IMG/VR virus record: IMGVR_UViG_3300011114_000659
Location: 1 to 21,720 of that record
Direction: 5' to 3' (one strand)
Length of the DNA stretch: 21,720 nucleotides
From: a virus
Below the pieces are notes generated by a model. That model was not told the origin of the DNA. It saw nothing but the letters and a program-made list of their open reading frames with translations, and searched no databases. Shown one piece after another: positions 14,505 to 19,588 of this stretch. Numbering within the stretch: the first letter of the stretch is position 1; every line of letters begins with the position of its first letter. A program made the position numbers and the translations under genes.

Positions 14505-15038
14505 AAGTGGGATAATGTCTGCTATAACAGACATTTCCCCAATTTGGGGCGTAACATCCCTAGCTTTTGCAAACCTTGCAAACTCTTCAGCAAGCTTCAA
14601 AAGCCTAGCATCCACGGTCTTTTCAACCTCAAGCTTTTCTGGAGCAGCCCTAAGCTTGTCTTGCTTGGTGAGTAGGTCGGTAGTGACCTTAAGGGCTACA
14701 GTAGCCTTAATTGGGATTCTAATAGGTTTACCCGTCTTAGGGTCATACTGGTAGTCTCCGTTGTCTAGGCGGTCTTCTAGGGCCTTTAAAGCCTTTCCTA
14801 CGACCTTTTGGATGTTGGTATCCAGTTGCTGGACATCCTCATCCCGAATCTGAAGCTGAAGTTCTCTGAACCACTCAGATCTCTTCCACATCTTTAGGGT
14901 ATCAAGCGGGATGGTTGTGACTAGGGCGGTTTCAACCATGTTGCCCAACATCACGTAAGTTGCCACAGCTTCTAGCTTTTGTTGGTCTGTCCAGTGGGCT
15001 TTACCGTGTTCTGGGTAAATACTTTTCTTACGTTTCAT
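14496..15038 (-). CDS. terS: Terminase small subunit
   Basis: 180 residues; AAGGAG lies 7 nt before ATG. A basic N-terminus (MKRKKSIYPEHGKAHWTDQQ) leads into a helix-turn-helix at about residues 20-52 (K-L-E-A-V-A-T-Y-V-M-L-G-N-M-V-E-T-A, then P-L-D-T-L-K-M-W-K). Such a motif binds the packaging-initiation site. Residues about 60-150 are helical and would form the oligomer core; the acidic C-terminus (ADIIPLND) may contact TerL. The order with TerL and portal supports the call. A frame break or missing part is not seen. The tRNA-like gene and a promoter lie directly upstream, so they may share a transcript. Remaining doubt is family-level, since small terminases are poorly conserved. Confidence 0.8.
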   Translation of the reverse strand: MKRKKSIYPEHGKAHWTDQQKLEAVATYVMLGNMVETALVTTIPLDTLKMWKRSEWFRELQLQIRDEDVQQLDTNIQKVVGKALKALEDRLDNGDYQYDPKTGKPIRIPIKATVALKVTTDLLTKQDKLRAAPEKLEVEKTVDARLLKLAEEFARFAKARDVTPQIGEMSVIADIIPLND

Positions 15039-15101
15039 ACATTAACTCCTTGTTTCCTACCTACCTTTGTCAGAAATACTAGTACCTATTTATGACATTT
15101 C

Positions 15102-15179
15102 TGGTGGGGCTGTGCGGGACTCGAACCCGCATTTGACGGCTACTATCCGACGTTCTATCCAATTAAACTAACAGTCCCC
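15102..15179 (-). tRNA. tRNA-like gene with irregular acceptor and anticodon stems, possible tRNA-Thr(AGU) or decayed tRNA
   Basis: Leftward, a cloverleaf is clear: D-arm GTTTAATTGGATAGAAC, T-arm GCGGG-TTCGAGT-CCCGC and an encoded CCA end. The details are abnormal. The acceptor pairs as GGGG-(A)-CTGT with ACAGCCCC, so it is 8 bp with a bulged A, or 7 bp with an A-C mismatch if it starts two bases later. The anticodon stem GTCGG/CCGTC has a T-T mismatch, and the loop ATAGTAG places AGT at 34-36 (15142-15144), with an unusual A32. A34 tRNA-Thr is rare in bacteria. It is either an unusual or a decayed tRNA. Confidence 0.6.
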
Positions 15180-15191
15180 ACTTGAGGCAGT

Positions 15192-15200
15192 AGTATAACA
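15192..15200 (-). promoter_or_regulatory. Extended -10 promoter for the tRNA-like gene and terminase operon
   Basis: Leftward reading TGTTATACT fits the sigma70 extended -10 consensus (TGnTATAAT) with one mismatch. The start would fall near 15184, only a few bases before the tRNA 5' end. No good -35 hexamer is seen, which extended -10 promoters tolerate. Confidence 0.55.
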
Positions 15201-15221
15201 CAGAAAGTGTAATATCCAGAA

Positions 15222-15262
15222 GTTGCCATAGGCAACAGAAGGTAATTGAGAACAGTTCTCAA
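15222..15262. repeat. Two short inverted repeats upstream of the tRNA promoter
   Basis: GTTGCC-ATA-GGCAAC (15222-15236) and TTGAGAAC-A-GTTCTCAA (15246-15262) are perfect inverted repeats placed back to back, upstream of the leftward promoter. They could be operator sites or hairpins. The second shares its GTTCT/AGAAC half-sites, in reversed order, with the TGTTCTTAAGAACA palindrome found elsewhere in the window. Confidence 0.55.
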
Positions 15263-15373
15263 CTACAGGAAGGTATTGCCAAAAGCAGCAGAGCAACAAC
15301 AGAAGATGTAACAAGTTGTAACAGTAGTAGCTATTAGGTGTAATAGGTAGTATTTTATATATATAGTAGTTAC

Positions 15374-15391
15374 TATGTTCTTAAGAACATA
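15374..15391. promoter_or_regulatory. Palindromic site TATGTTCTTAAGAACATA, copy A
   Basis: Perfect 18-bp palindrome. Its 14-bp core TGTTCTTAAGAACA recurs exactly at 16925-16938 and 18749-18762, always outside genes, so it is probably a protein-binding site. Confidence 0.6.
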
Positions 15392-15452
15392 TATAGCTAT
15401 ATATAAGTAGTGTTGTTTATATACTATAGTTATTACTATAAGTATTACTATT

Positions 15453-15488
15453 ACAACATATACCAATGGTATATAAACAACATATACC
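15453..15488. repeat. 12-bp direct repeat pair ACAACATATACC
   Basis: Two exact copies spaced 24 bp start to start, with a palindrome between them. Two copies are few for an iteron array but they are on the same DNA face (about two helical turns). Confidence 0.5.
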
Positions 15489-15540
15489 TCCCCTATATAT
15501 AAAAACTATATAAATCGTTATAAGGTACTATATATAATAT

Positions 15541-15700
15541 AGCTAAGCATGCTTTTTGCTCCCCCCTACCCCTAAATAGTGTCAGGTGCTCCTAGTTAGT
15601 GAGCACTTACCCCTCCCCCCAGTAGGTCTTATATAAGAGTGGTATTGCACCAACCTAGAGGATCAATCACTTACTGTTCCCTTTGCAATCGCTATCTCCC
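15541..15700. other. Gene-free spacer with one inverted repeat
   Basis: Pyrimidine-rich runs (CCCCCC) and an inverted repeat GTGCTC-N9-GAGCAC (15586-15606), extendable by a G-T and an A-T pair. A short AGCATGCT palindrome followed by TTTTT (15546-15557) could be a weak terminator. No gene is seen. Confidence 0.4.
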
Positions 15701-16261
15701 CCTCAATCTACACTACCAAACACTCCACCAGTCCAAGTGTATCCTCACCTCCCCCTTGTTACGCTGCGCTCCTCGCGGTTGAGCAGCTCCTACCCTAATA
15801 CCTGCTTGCCTTCTGGTGTTGACCGCTGTTCAGCCTGTGTTCAGCTCTCGTTACTAAGAACACCACTATCTCGACGTTCGTAGCCCTCAAGCGGGTAGAT
15901 ACGCTATCAGCCGGTGCTCCGTAAGCTAGGCTTGCTGTCTCAGCTTTGGTCGTAGTCTTAAACGTGCCAGTGATTGATCTCCTAACGTTGCTGGTTGTGC
16001 GGTGAAGTCCCCACAGCGGCCCCCCGTTCGAGTTATCGTCTGTTGTGGTTTACGGCCTGTGCTATAGTGCAGCCCGTCACGCCAGCCAGCTCCCCCTGCG
16101 CCTTATCCTCGAAACCCCGGATCGGCTACGCCGCCCGGCTCGGTAATGCTCGGTGTCGAATTCCTGTCTGTCATGCCGTGCCGCCCTCCGGTTTGTAGTT
16201 CTTTGAGTGGTTGGTGTCCTCGGGCCGCTAATCTGTGGGGGACTTCCCCGACAACAGCAAC
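15700..16261 (+). ncRNA. GC-rich, gene-free structured leader or small RNA candidate
   Basis: GC jumps to about 57% (hand count 15961-16080) without any credible coding frame. A long-range stem closes the 3' part: GAAGTCCCCACA then GCGGCCC (16004-16022) pair with GGGCCGC and then TGTGGGGGACTTC (16222-16246), about 19 base pairs with one bulged G and a 5-nt bulge. The 3' arm can instead form a local hairpin GGGG-ACTT-CCCC (16238-16249) 12 nt upstream of the next ribosome site. Such competing structures are typical of leaders that control translation, but an independent RNA is equally possible. I recognise no known RNA family. Confidence 0.4.
16058..16068 (+). promoter_or_regulatory. Candidate rightward extended -10 promoter
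   Basis: TGTGCTATAGT carries a TATAGT -10-like box preceded by TG at slightly long spacing; no convincing -35. It would start transcription near 16075, upstream of the 74-aa gene. It lies inside the predicted long-range stem, so both cannot be used in the same transcript. Confidence 0.35.
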
Positions 16262-16274
16262 AGGAGATACAATC

Positions 16275-16499
16275 ATGGCACAAGACTTCGACTTCAAAGC
16301 TTTCAACAGCGCCTGCAACGGAGCAGGTTCCGGCCTCAAGCTCCACCTCGCCATCGGCCTCCTCAAGGATGTCGAGTACGTGATGTTCAAGTACGAGAAC
16401 ACGCTGCTCACCGACCTCTCGGCGGCGATCAACGACCTGAAGGCCGTGCAGGTGGCGGGTAAGGAGCAAGCCGCCCAACGCGCCAAGGATCGGGCGTAA
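16275..16499 (+). CDS. Small helical protein, first gene of the rightward block
   Basis: 74 residues from the ATG at 16275, chosen because AGGAGA lies 7 nt upstream; an upstream in-frame ATG has no ribosome site. The product (MAQDFDFKAFNSACNGAGSG, then KLHLAIGLLKDVEYVMFKYE) is amphipathic and helical with a Lys/Ala-rich C-terminus. It has a single cysteine and no membrane segment. A strong terminator follows 7 nt after the stop, so it forms its own transcription unit. That fits a gene made early and in quantity, perhaps a host-takeover factor; no family is recognised. GC is higher than in most of the window. Confidence 0.72.
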   Translation: MAQDFDFKAFNSACNGAGSGLKLHLAIGLLKDVEYVMFKYENTLLTDLSAAINDLKAVQVAGKEQAAQRAKDRA

Positions 16500-16506
16500 C
16501 AAAGAG

Positions 16507-16529
16507 GGGGAGCTTCGGCTCCCCTTTTT
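16507..16529 (+). terminator. Rho-independent terminator
   Basis: GGGGAGC-TTCG-GCTCCCC-TTTTT: a perfect 7-bp stem closed by a stable UUCG tetraloop and a T-run, 7 nt after the stop of the 74-aa gene. Confidence 0.93.
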
Positions 16530-16575
16530 CATGTTACGCTACCCAACAACCAACTCTCTCAAAGAGGATACTCAC

Positions 16576-16788
16576 ATGACTACGATCTACCTCATCACAG
16601 CGTTCATCAAAGACATCATCATTATCATGATGTGCGTACTAGTACTAGGCTATATCACGGGAAGGATAGACCAACAATACACACCCTCCCGCACAGCTTT
16701 CATCGAAGAGCAAACCGGGTGCCATACCGATACTGAGTGTGAAGAACAGGAGGACTACCTCAATGCACACAACATCTACAGGATGTAA
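16576..16788 (+). CDS. Small membrane protein with N-terminal helix
   Basis: 70 residues from the ATG at 16576 (GAGGA upstream; an in-frame ATG at 16531 lies in the terminator tail and is discounted). Residues about 4-27 form one hydrophobic segment (YLITAFIKDIIIIMMCVLVL), followed by a polar, acidic tail with three cysteines (T-G-C-H-T-D-T-E-C and the one in the helix). The N-terminal helix could be a signal anchor. The final codons overlap the start of a second small gene in another frame. Small membrane proteins of this type often act in superinfection exclusion or lysis timing, but nothing here decides which. Confidence 0.65.
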   Translation: MTTIYLITAFIKDIIIIMMCVLVLGYITGRIDQQYTPSRTAFIEEQTGCHTDTECEEQEDYLNAHNIYRM

Positions 16789-16867
16789 CGTAAATAAAAC
16801 AACGGAAAACTGGATCATGTTTCTTTTAATAGTAGCTCTTGTAACTACTCTTTGCTTTGTACCTTAA
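16763..16867 (+). CDS. Overlapping 34-aa single-helix membrane protein
   Basis: Starts inside the end of the 70-aa gene in a different frame. AGGAGG lies 7 nt before the ATG at 16763, a better ribosome site than most genes here, and it is unlikely by chance since it sits inside coding sequence. The product reads MHTTSTGCNVNKTTENWIMF and ends LLIVALVTTLCFVP: a polar head of about 17 residues and one C-terminal hydrophobic helix. There is no lipobox, so this is not an Rz1-type lipoprotein despite the nested arrangement. Function unknown; it may partner the 70-aa membrane protein. Confidence 0.58.
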   Translation: MHTTSTGCNVNKTTENWIMFLLIVALVTTLCFVP

Positions 16868-17013
16868 AGACTCCATAGGCAATCCCCGCGCCCGTCCGTT
16901 GGACGGTCACGGGTCTTGCTTCTGTGTTCTTAAGAACATAGAATATGATCGTAGGTCTCGGCCCGCCCCTACCGGGGCGAAGGCGGGCCTCGCCCTCCTC
17001 TTAGGAGTTTAGG
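16868..17013 (+). promoter_or_regulatory. Structured leader with hairpins and a hidden ribosome site
   Basis: In order: hairpin CCGTCC-GTT-GGACGG (16892-16906); palindrome TGTTCTTAAGAACA (16925-16938); strong hairpin GGCCCGCC/GGCGGGCC (16960-16967 with 16982-16989), whose loop holds an alternative GCCCC/GGGGC pairing; and CTCCT-CTT-AGGAG (16995-17007), which folds the ribosome site of the next gene into a stem. Together this looks like a control region for the 97-aa gene, by transcription attenuation or by hiding the ribosome site. Confidence 0.5.
16925..16938. promoter_or_regulatory. Palindromic site TGTTCTTAAGAACA, copy B
   Basis: Exact 14-bp copy of the core found at 15374-15391 and 18749-18762. 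It lies in the leader before the 97-aa gene, between two hairpins. Confidence 0.6.
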
Positions 17014-17307
17014 ATGAGTACATACAATGTATTAAAGCTTAATAACATGTGCTGCATTGCAGCATGTGTTGATGGTGTTCGTGATGATCTGTATGAGCTT
17101 GGTGTACGTATTCATGCTTATGATGTAGACTTGAATATAGCCCAAGATGTTGCAGCTAATCTTTGGAACGATGAGTGCGAACACTACAACTACATTGAGT
17201 TTGTTAAAGTTGTTCTAGATGGCTTAGAGCGGGAGCCGGGATGTGCTTGGAAAGGACGACAAATCAATCCGTTTAACAACCAGCTTGATAAACCGGAGAT
17301 ATATTAA
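17014..17307 (+). CDS. Small protein of unknown function
   Basis: 97 residues starting MSTYNVLKLNNMCCIAACVD, with AGGAG 6 nt upstream that can be hidden in a short stem. The sequence is acidic and cysteine-rich (two adjacent Cys at 13-14 and three more), with helical segments such as IAQDVAANLWNDECEHYNYI. The cysteine spacing does not form a recognisable zinc finger. No membrane segment. It begins a run of closely spaced rightward genes. I do not recognise a family. The elaborate leader suggests its level is controlled. Confidence 0.7.
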   Translation: MSTYNVLKLNNMCCIAACVDGVRDDLYELGVRIHAYDVDLNIAQDVAANLWNDECEHYNYIEFVKVVLDGLEREPGCAWKGRQINPFNNQLDKPEIY

Positions 17308-17309
17308 AA

Positions 17310-17678
17310 ATGAATACTCATAAATGGCCTCCGCCAAAGATAGAAATCATACCCGCCAATCCTGACGCAGAAACACCGATTACAGATGCGCTGGTTCTTG
17401 TAATGCAAGCGGGATGGCTATCGCTCGGAAGTTCTGCGCCGGGTGCGGTGAAACCGTTGATTGAGATGCTCGAAGTGTTCGAGCGTGAGAACGCCGACCT
17501 CAAACAGCGCCTGTTGCCCCAATATTTGGGACGGGCAGAGAGGGCTGAGAACGTAAAACGCATGGTAGAGCATGATCGGGACAGTTTGTTGGAGCAGTTG
17601 ATTGGGGCAGAAAAACGTCTAGCCTCTAAAGAGGCAGAGGTTGCAGCATGGATACAAGCGTGGAAGGAGCAAAAATGA
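17310..17678 (+). CDS. Coiled-coil phage accessory protein (Ea22/ead-like context)
   Basis: 122 residues. The N-terminus is Pro-rich (NTHKWPPPKIEIIPANPDAE), then T-P-I-T-D-A-L, and the last 70 residues form a long coiled coil (EMLEVFERENADLKQRLLPQ, N-V-K-R-M-V-E-H-D-R-D-S-L-L-E-Q-L, E-K-R-L-A-S-K-E-A-E-V). Accessory proteins with such a C-terminal coil are common in early regions of temperate and virulent phages; they resemble the ead/Ea22 type, whose role is unclear. GGAG lies 11 nt before ATG. The stop overlaps the next start (ATGA), so translation is coupled. Base composition is clearly GC-richer than the gene before it. Confidence 0.65.
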   Translation: MNTHKWPPPKIEIIPANPDAETPITDALVLVMQAGWLSLGSSAPGAVKPLIEMLEVFERENADLKQRLLPQYLGRAERAENVKRMVEHDRDSLLEQLIGAEKRLASKEAEVAAWIQAWKEQK

Positions 17679-18148
17679 GCAACACGCCGAGGACGAATGC
17701 CGCAACGGTCAGGATGGAGCGGCTGGACGGGGATATTGACGAGGTTGTGTCTGCTTACTTCGCCCGTACCCTTGAGCGCGAGTTGATTGCGGCACGAGTG
17801 GAAGAAGGAGCAACGACTGATCGCGGGATGCTGCTCGCGCTTATGGCTGCGTTTGATGGACAAACGTGGCAATGCCCGGCCTGTGGACACGCGGAGGACA
17901 CAGCCACAATGGACAGTGCAATCACTCTCCGCTCGTATCTTGCTACGCATGGCCCATCTGAACCACCTATCTCGCCAAAAATCTCGCCAAAATGGCGAGA
18001 TAGCCACGATATGAAACGGGAGCCAGTCCCTACGGGCTGCGGCGCTATCTTCAAGATGCCCGAAGGGTGGTCGTGTGATTGCGAACGCGCACATCCTGCA
18101 CCGTGTAAGGCCAATGCGTCCCCCACCACAAAGGAGCAATTGAAATGA
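17675..18148 (+). CDS. Phage accessory protein with Cys-pair motifs
   Basis: 157 residues from the ATG at 17675, picked because AAGGAG lies 5 nt upstream and the start overlaps the previous stop (ATGA). The opening M-S-N-T-P-R-T-N-A-A plus the helix R-T-L-E-R-E-L-I-A-A-R is typical of phage ead-like proteins. The middle has W-Q-C-P-A-C-G-H-A-E near residues 68-75, a CPxCG half zinc ribbon. Near the C-terminus S-C-D-C-E-R-A-H-P-A-P-C provides more possible ligands, so one zinc site could form from distant parts. A 12-bp tandem DNA repeat encodes ISPKISPK. GC is about 61% over 17761-17880 (hand count), the highest of the rightward genes. Confidence 0.66.
   Translation: MSNTPRTNAATVRMERLDGDIDEVVSAYFARTLERELIAARVEEGATTDRGMLLALMAAFDGQTWQCPACGHAEDTATMDSAITLRSYLATHGPSEPPISPKISPKWRDSHDMKREPVPTGCGAIFKMPEGWSCDCERAHPAPCKANASPTTKEQLK
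17967..18003. repeat. Tandem and inverted TCGCCA repeat inside the accessory gene
   Basis: ATCTCGCCAAAA occurs twice in tandem (17969-17980, 17981-17992), followed by TGGCGAGATAG. The second copy forms a perfect 21-bp inverted repeat ATCTCGCCA-AAA-TGGCGAGAT (17981-18001). The first copy can also pair with the same arm over 10 bp. It resembles an operator site but lies in coding sequence. Confidence 0.7.
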
Positions 18149-18192
18149 GCGGCCCTATACGCAATAACACCAACCAAAAGGAACTAATATGA
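18145..18192 (+). CDS. Possible 15-aa leader or micropeptide
   Basis: AAAGGAG lies 8 nt before ATG, and the frame MSGPIRNNTNQKELI exactly bridges two genes: its start overlaps the stop of the 157-aa gene (ATGA) and its stop overlaps the start of the next gene (ATGA). This could simply be a coupling device carrying ribosomes to the 84-aa gene, or a real micropeptide. Its length is too short to judge by codon use. Confidence 0.4.
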   Translation: MSGPIRNNTNQKELI

Positions 18193-18443
18193 CACAAGCA
18201 TGGACACGTAAGGAAGGTAAAAACCCCAAAGGTGGGTTAAATGCCAAAGGTAGGGCTTCGTATAACGCAGCTAACCCCGGTAAACCGGGCTTGAAGCCAC
18301 CTGCTCCTCATCCAAAAACAAAAAAAGATGCTGCTAGAAGAAAATCTTTCTGTGCAAGAATGAGTGGAATGCCGGGGCCAATGAAGAAACCGAGTGGCAA
18401 GCCCACCCGTAAAGCTCTGTCCTTGAAAGCATGGAATTGCTAA
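18189..18443 (+). CDS. Basic phage protein of the GKNPKGGLNxKGR family (DUF6321-like)
   Basis: 84 residues, very basic. W-T-R-K-E-G-K-N-P-K-G-G-L-N-A-K-G-R-A-S-Y-N at the N-terminus and K-S-F-C-A-R-M-S-G-M, then K-A-L-S-L-K-A-W-N-C at the C-terminus, are the hallmark of a small conserved phage family I remember as DUF6321. It is found in many virulent marine and freshwater phages. Function is unknown. The high Lys/Arg/Gly/Pro content suggests nucleic-acid binding, which is inference. AAGGA precedes the ATG. The terminal Cys and the Cys in SFCARM are conserved in the family as I recall it. Confidence 0.75.
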   Translation: MTQAWTRKEGKNPKGGLNAKGRASYNAANPGKPGLKPPAPHPKTKKDAARRKSFCARMSGMPGPMKKPSGKPTRKALSLKAWNC

Positions 18444-18464
18444 AGTAAAACCATAGCCGGATGA

Positions 18465-18520
18465 TCGCCAAATATGACGTATTGGGGCAGAATTACGCCA
18501 AAACTCGCCAGATATGGCAA
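18465..18520. promoter_or_regulatory. Two TCGCCA-RATA-TGRC motif sites in an intergenic gap
   Basis: TCGCCAAATATGACG (18465-18479) and TCGCCAGATATGGCA (18505-18519) match at 13 of 15 positions and are 40 bp apart. Both resemble the perfect palindrome at 17981-18001. They lie in the gap before the 60-aa gene and could be binding sites for one regulator. Confidence 0.45.
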
Positions 18521-18555
18521 ATGATTTTTAACGTAGTACAACCAAGGAGAAGTAA

Positions 18556-18738
18556 ATGCCTACTAAATACCAAATGATTCACAACGGAGAATTTGATGAC
18601 TATTTAGTTGAGTTGACTGTTCAAGATGAAGAAATCATTGAAGAACAGCAGAAAGACATGTATGAAGATTTAGAGTACCCACAAAAAGGAGCTTTGGTTT
18701 ATGGGAACTCCTTTTTAACTCCGCTGTCTAACAGTTAA
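18556..18738 (+). CDS. Small acidic protein of unknown function
   Basis: 60 residues, strongly acidic in the middle (YLVELTVQDEEIIEEQQKDM, Y-E-D-L-E-Y). AAGGAG lies 6 nt before ATG. Small acidic proteins in early phage regions are often DNA mimics or inhibitors of host enzymes, but composition alone does not establish that. There is no cysteine and no membrane segment. It is followed by a palindromic site and a hairpin-rich gap. Confidence 0.66.
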   Translation: MPTKYQMIHNGEFDDYLVELTVQDEEIIEEQQKDMYEDLEYPQKGALVYGNSFLTPLSNS

Positions 18739-18745
18739 CCACTTC

Positions 18746-18775
18746 AAGTGTTCTTAAGAACATCTAAGAACACTT
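18746..18775. promoter_or_regulatory. Palindromic site copy C within a larger hairpin
   Basis: TGTTCTTAAGAACA (18749-18762) is an exact copy of the core at two other places. Here it is nested: AAGTGTTCTTA (18746-18756) also pairs with TAAGAACACTT (18765-18775) over 11 bp. The site therefore has two mutually exclusive folds, and could act as a DNA operator or as an RNA hairpin ending or protecting the message. Confidence 0.6.
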
Positions 18776-18821
18776 CGAGGGGTTACATTAGTCCCCGAAA
18801 CAGTTGTAAGGAGTACGCATC

Positions 18822-19091
18822 ATGGCGGGATGTACAAAAGCTGGGCGACAGAAAAAGCGGGGTACCAATGCACGTTACATCTCAGGTAACATGCAAGCTG
18901 TTAACAAAGCCAAAAAAGCTGCGCGAGTAGCAAAGTTCTTGGCTAAGAAAGCAGCTCGTCCTCCCTTTGCCGAGGGTACTGCACGTACCAAGCGTAGGGA
19001 ATCGTGGCTCAAATGGAGAGCCAATCAAACTACAGGCTCTAAATACGAAACTTTCACGTTTCAAGAATTTGAAAAGGCGGGGTTCGTATAA
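18822..19091 (+). CDS. Small very basic protein, probable nucleic-acid binder
   Basis: 89 residues with many Lys/Arg (MAGCTKAGRQKKRGTNARYI, NKAKKAARVAKFLAKKAARP). AAGGAG lies 7 nt before ATG. The Lys/Ala-rich helix is like histone-H1 or phage DNA-binding tails. Its C-terminal third (SWLKWRANQT, TFTFQEFEKAGF) is a different, folded-looking part. Function is unknown; DNA or RNA binding is inferred from charge. The stop overlaps the next start (TAATG). Confidence 0.66.
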   Translation: MAGCTKAGRQKKRGTNARYISGNMQAVNKAKKAARVAKFLAKKAARPPFAEGTARTKRRESWLKWRANQTTGSKYETFTFQEFEKAGFV

Positions 19092-19360
19092 TGGTTACTT
19101 CTAAGCGAGTTCATACTGGACTAGTAGACGTATTTTATGGTTCAGAAGGTTGGGAGTCTAACCAGTGGGTACGTTGTTCTTTCAGCCCTGAAAAGGGCTG
19201 GAAGTTTATTAGCCGTCCCACCAAAGCCCATCAACTCAAGTGGCCCATTAAGCCGGATGATCGTGAGATAGAATTCGGCGCTAAAGTGGATCTCCACACA
19301 ATGCTTGATGCTATCCACAATCATCTGGTGAGCACCTATGGAAAACGCGGTAATAAATAA
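19091..19360 (+). CDS. Small protein of unknown function
   Basis: 89 residues (MVTSKRVHTGLVDVFYGSEG). The start overlaps the preceding stop as TAATG, so it is translated by coupling. The first half looks like a small beta domain with aromatic residues (W-E-S-N-Q-W-V-R-C-S-F, G-W-K-F-I-S-R); the C-terminal third is a helix (VDLHTMLDAIHNHLVSTYGK). No known motif. It overlaps the next gene by 23 nt. Confidence 0.66.
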   Translation: MVTSKRVHTGLVDVFYGSEGWESNQWVRCSFSPEKGWKFISRPTKAHQLKWPIKPDDREIEFGAKVDLHTMLDAIHNHLVSTYGKRGNK

Positions 19361-19577
19361 CCCGTGTCCCCCAAACTTCTCTTGGATGATTATAGGGAAG
19401 ATTGATGGGTTTCCATTTTCAGTACCTTTTCTGGTAGAAGCAGAAGCAGCCCAGTATATATCCTCGTTGGATTGGGCAGCTTACAACAGAAGCTCCCTTA
19501 TAGAATACGTGGTCTATAAGAATGGTACTGAAGTAGGAAAGTACAAATCCCACGAACACTCTACAACTCTTAATTGA
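19338..19577 (+). CDS. Small protein of unknown function
   Basis: 79 residues (MENAVINNPCPPNFSWMIIG), overlapping the previous gene by 23 nt. The ribosome site is weak (GGTGAG), so coupling is likely. The pattern I-D-G-F-P-F-S-V-P-F-L-V-E-A-E-A-A-Q-Y-I-S-S-L-D-W with a later E-Y-V-V-Y-K-N-G-T-E-V suggests a small alpha/beta fold. Unknown family. Confidence 0.62.
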   Translation: MENAVINNPCPPNFSWMIIGKIDGFPFSVPFLVEAEAAQYISSLDWAAYNRSSLIEYVVYKNGTEVGKYKSHEHSTTLN

Positions 19578-19588
19578 GGTAAACAGCT

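Larger units (their letters stand above)
15300..15540. other. Very AT-rich gene-free segment, candidate DNA-unwinding or origin region
   Basis: TATATA-type sequence with no plausible gene; hand count over 15361-15480 gives 25 G/C of 120 (21%). It contains tandem TGTAACA (15307-15313, 15317-15323), a 12-bp direct repeat ACAACATATACC (15453-15464, 15477-15488), the inverted repeat ATATACC-AAT-GGTATAT (15458-15474) and a palindrome at 15374-15391. It lies between the leftward and rightward gene blocks, which would suit an origin or bidirectional control region. No DnaA box was recognised. Confidence 0.5.

Noticed and set aside
15263-15466. Leftward 67-codon frame in the AT-rich core
   Set aside because: Ile/Tyr/Val-rich product is what TATATA sequence gives in any frame; no ribosome site.
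15300-15540. CRISPR array or iteron array
   Set aside because: Repeats are only two copies, short and unevenly spaced, and no regular spacer unit is present.
15683-15883. Rightward TTG-start frame of 66 codons in the intergenic region
   Set aside because: No ribosome site; Ser/Pro/Leu-rich random-like product.
16077-16532. Leftward 151-codon frame opposite the GC-rich leader and 74-aa gene
   Set aside because: It starts in the terminator region, has no ribosome site, and is explained by high GC on the other strand. The plus-strand gene has an AGGAGA site and a terminator.
17318-18139. Leftward 273-codon frame opposite the two accessory genes
   Set aside because: Antisense shadow of GC-rich genes with coupled starts; composition (Cys/Arg/Ser rich) is not protein-like and no ribosome site is seen.
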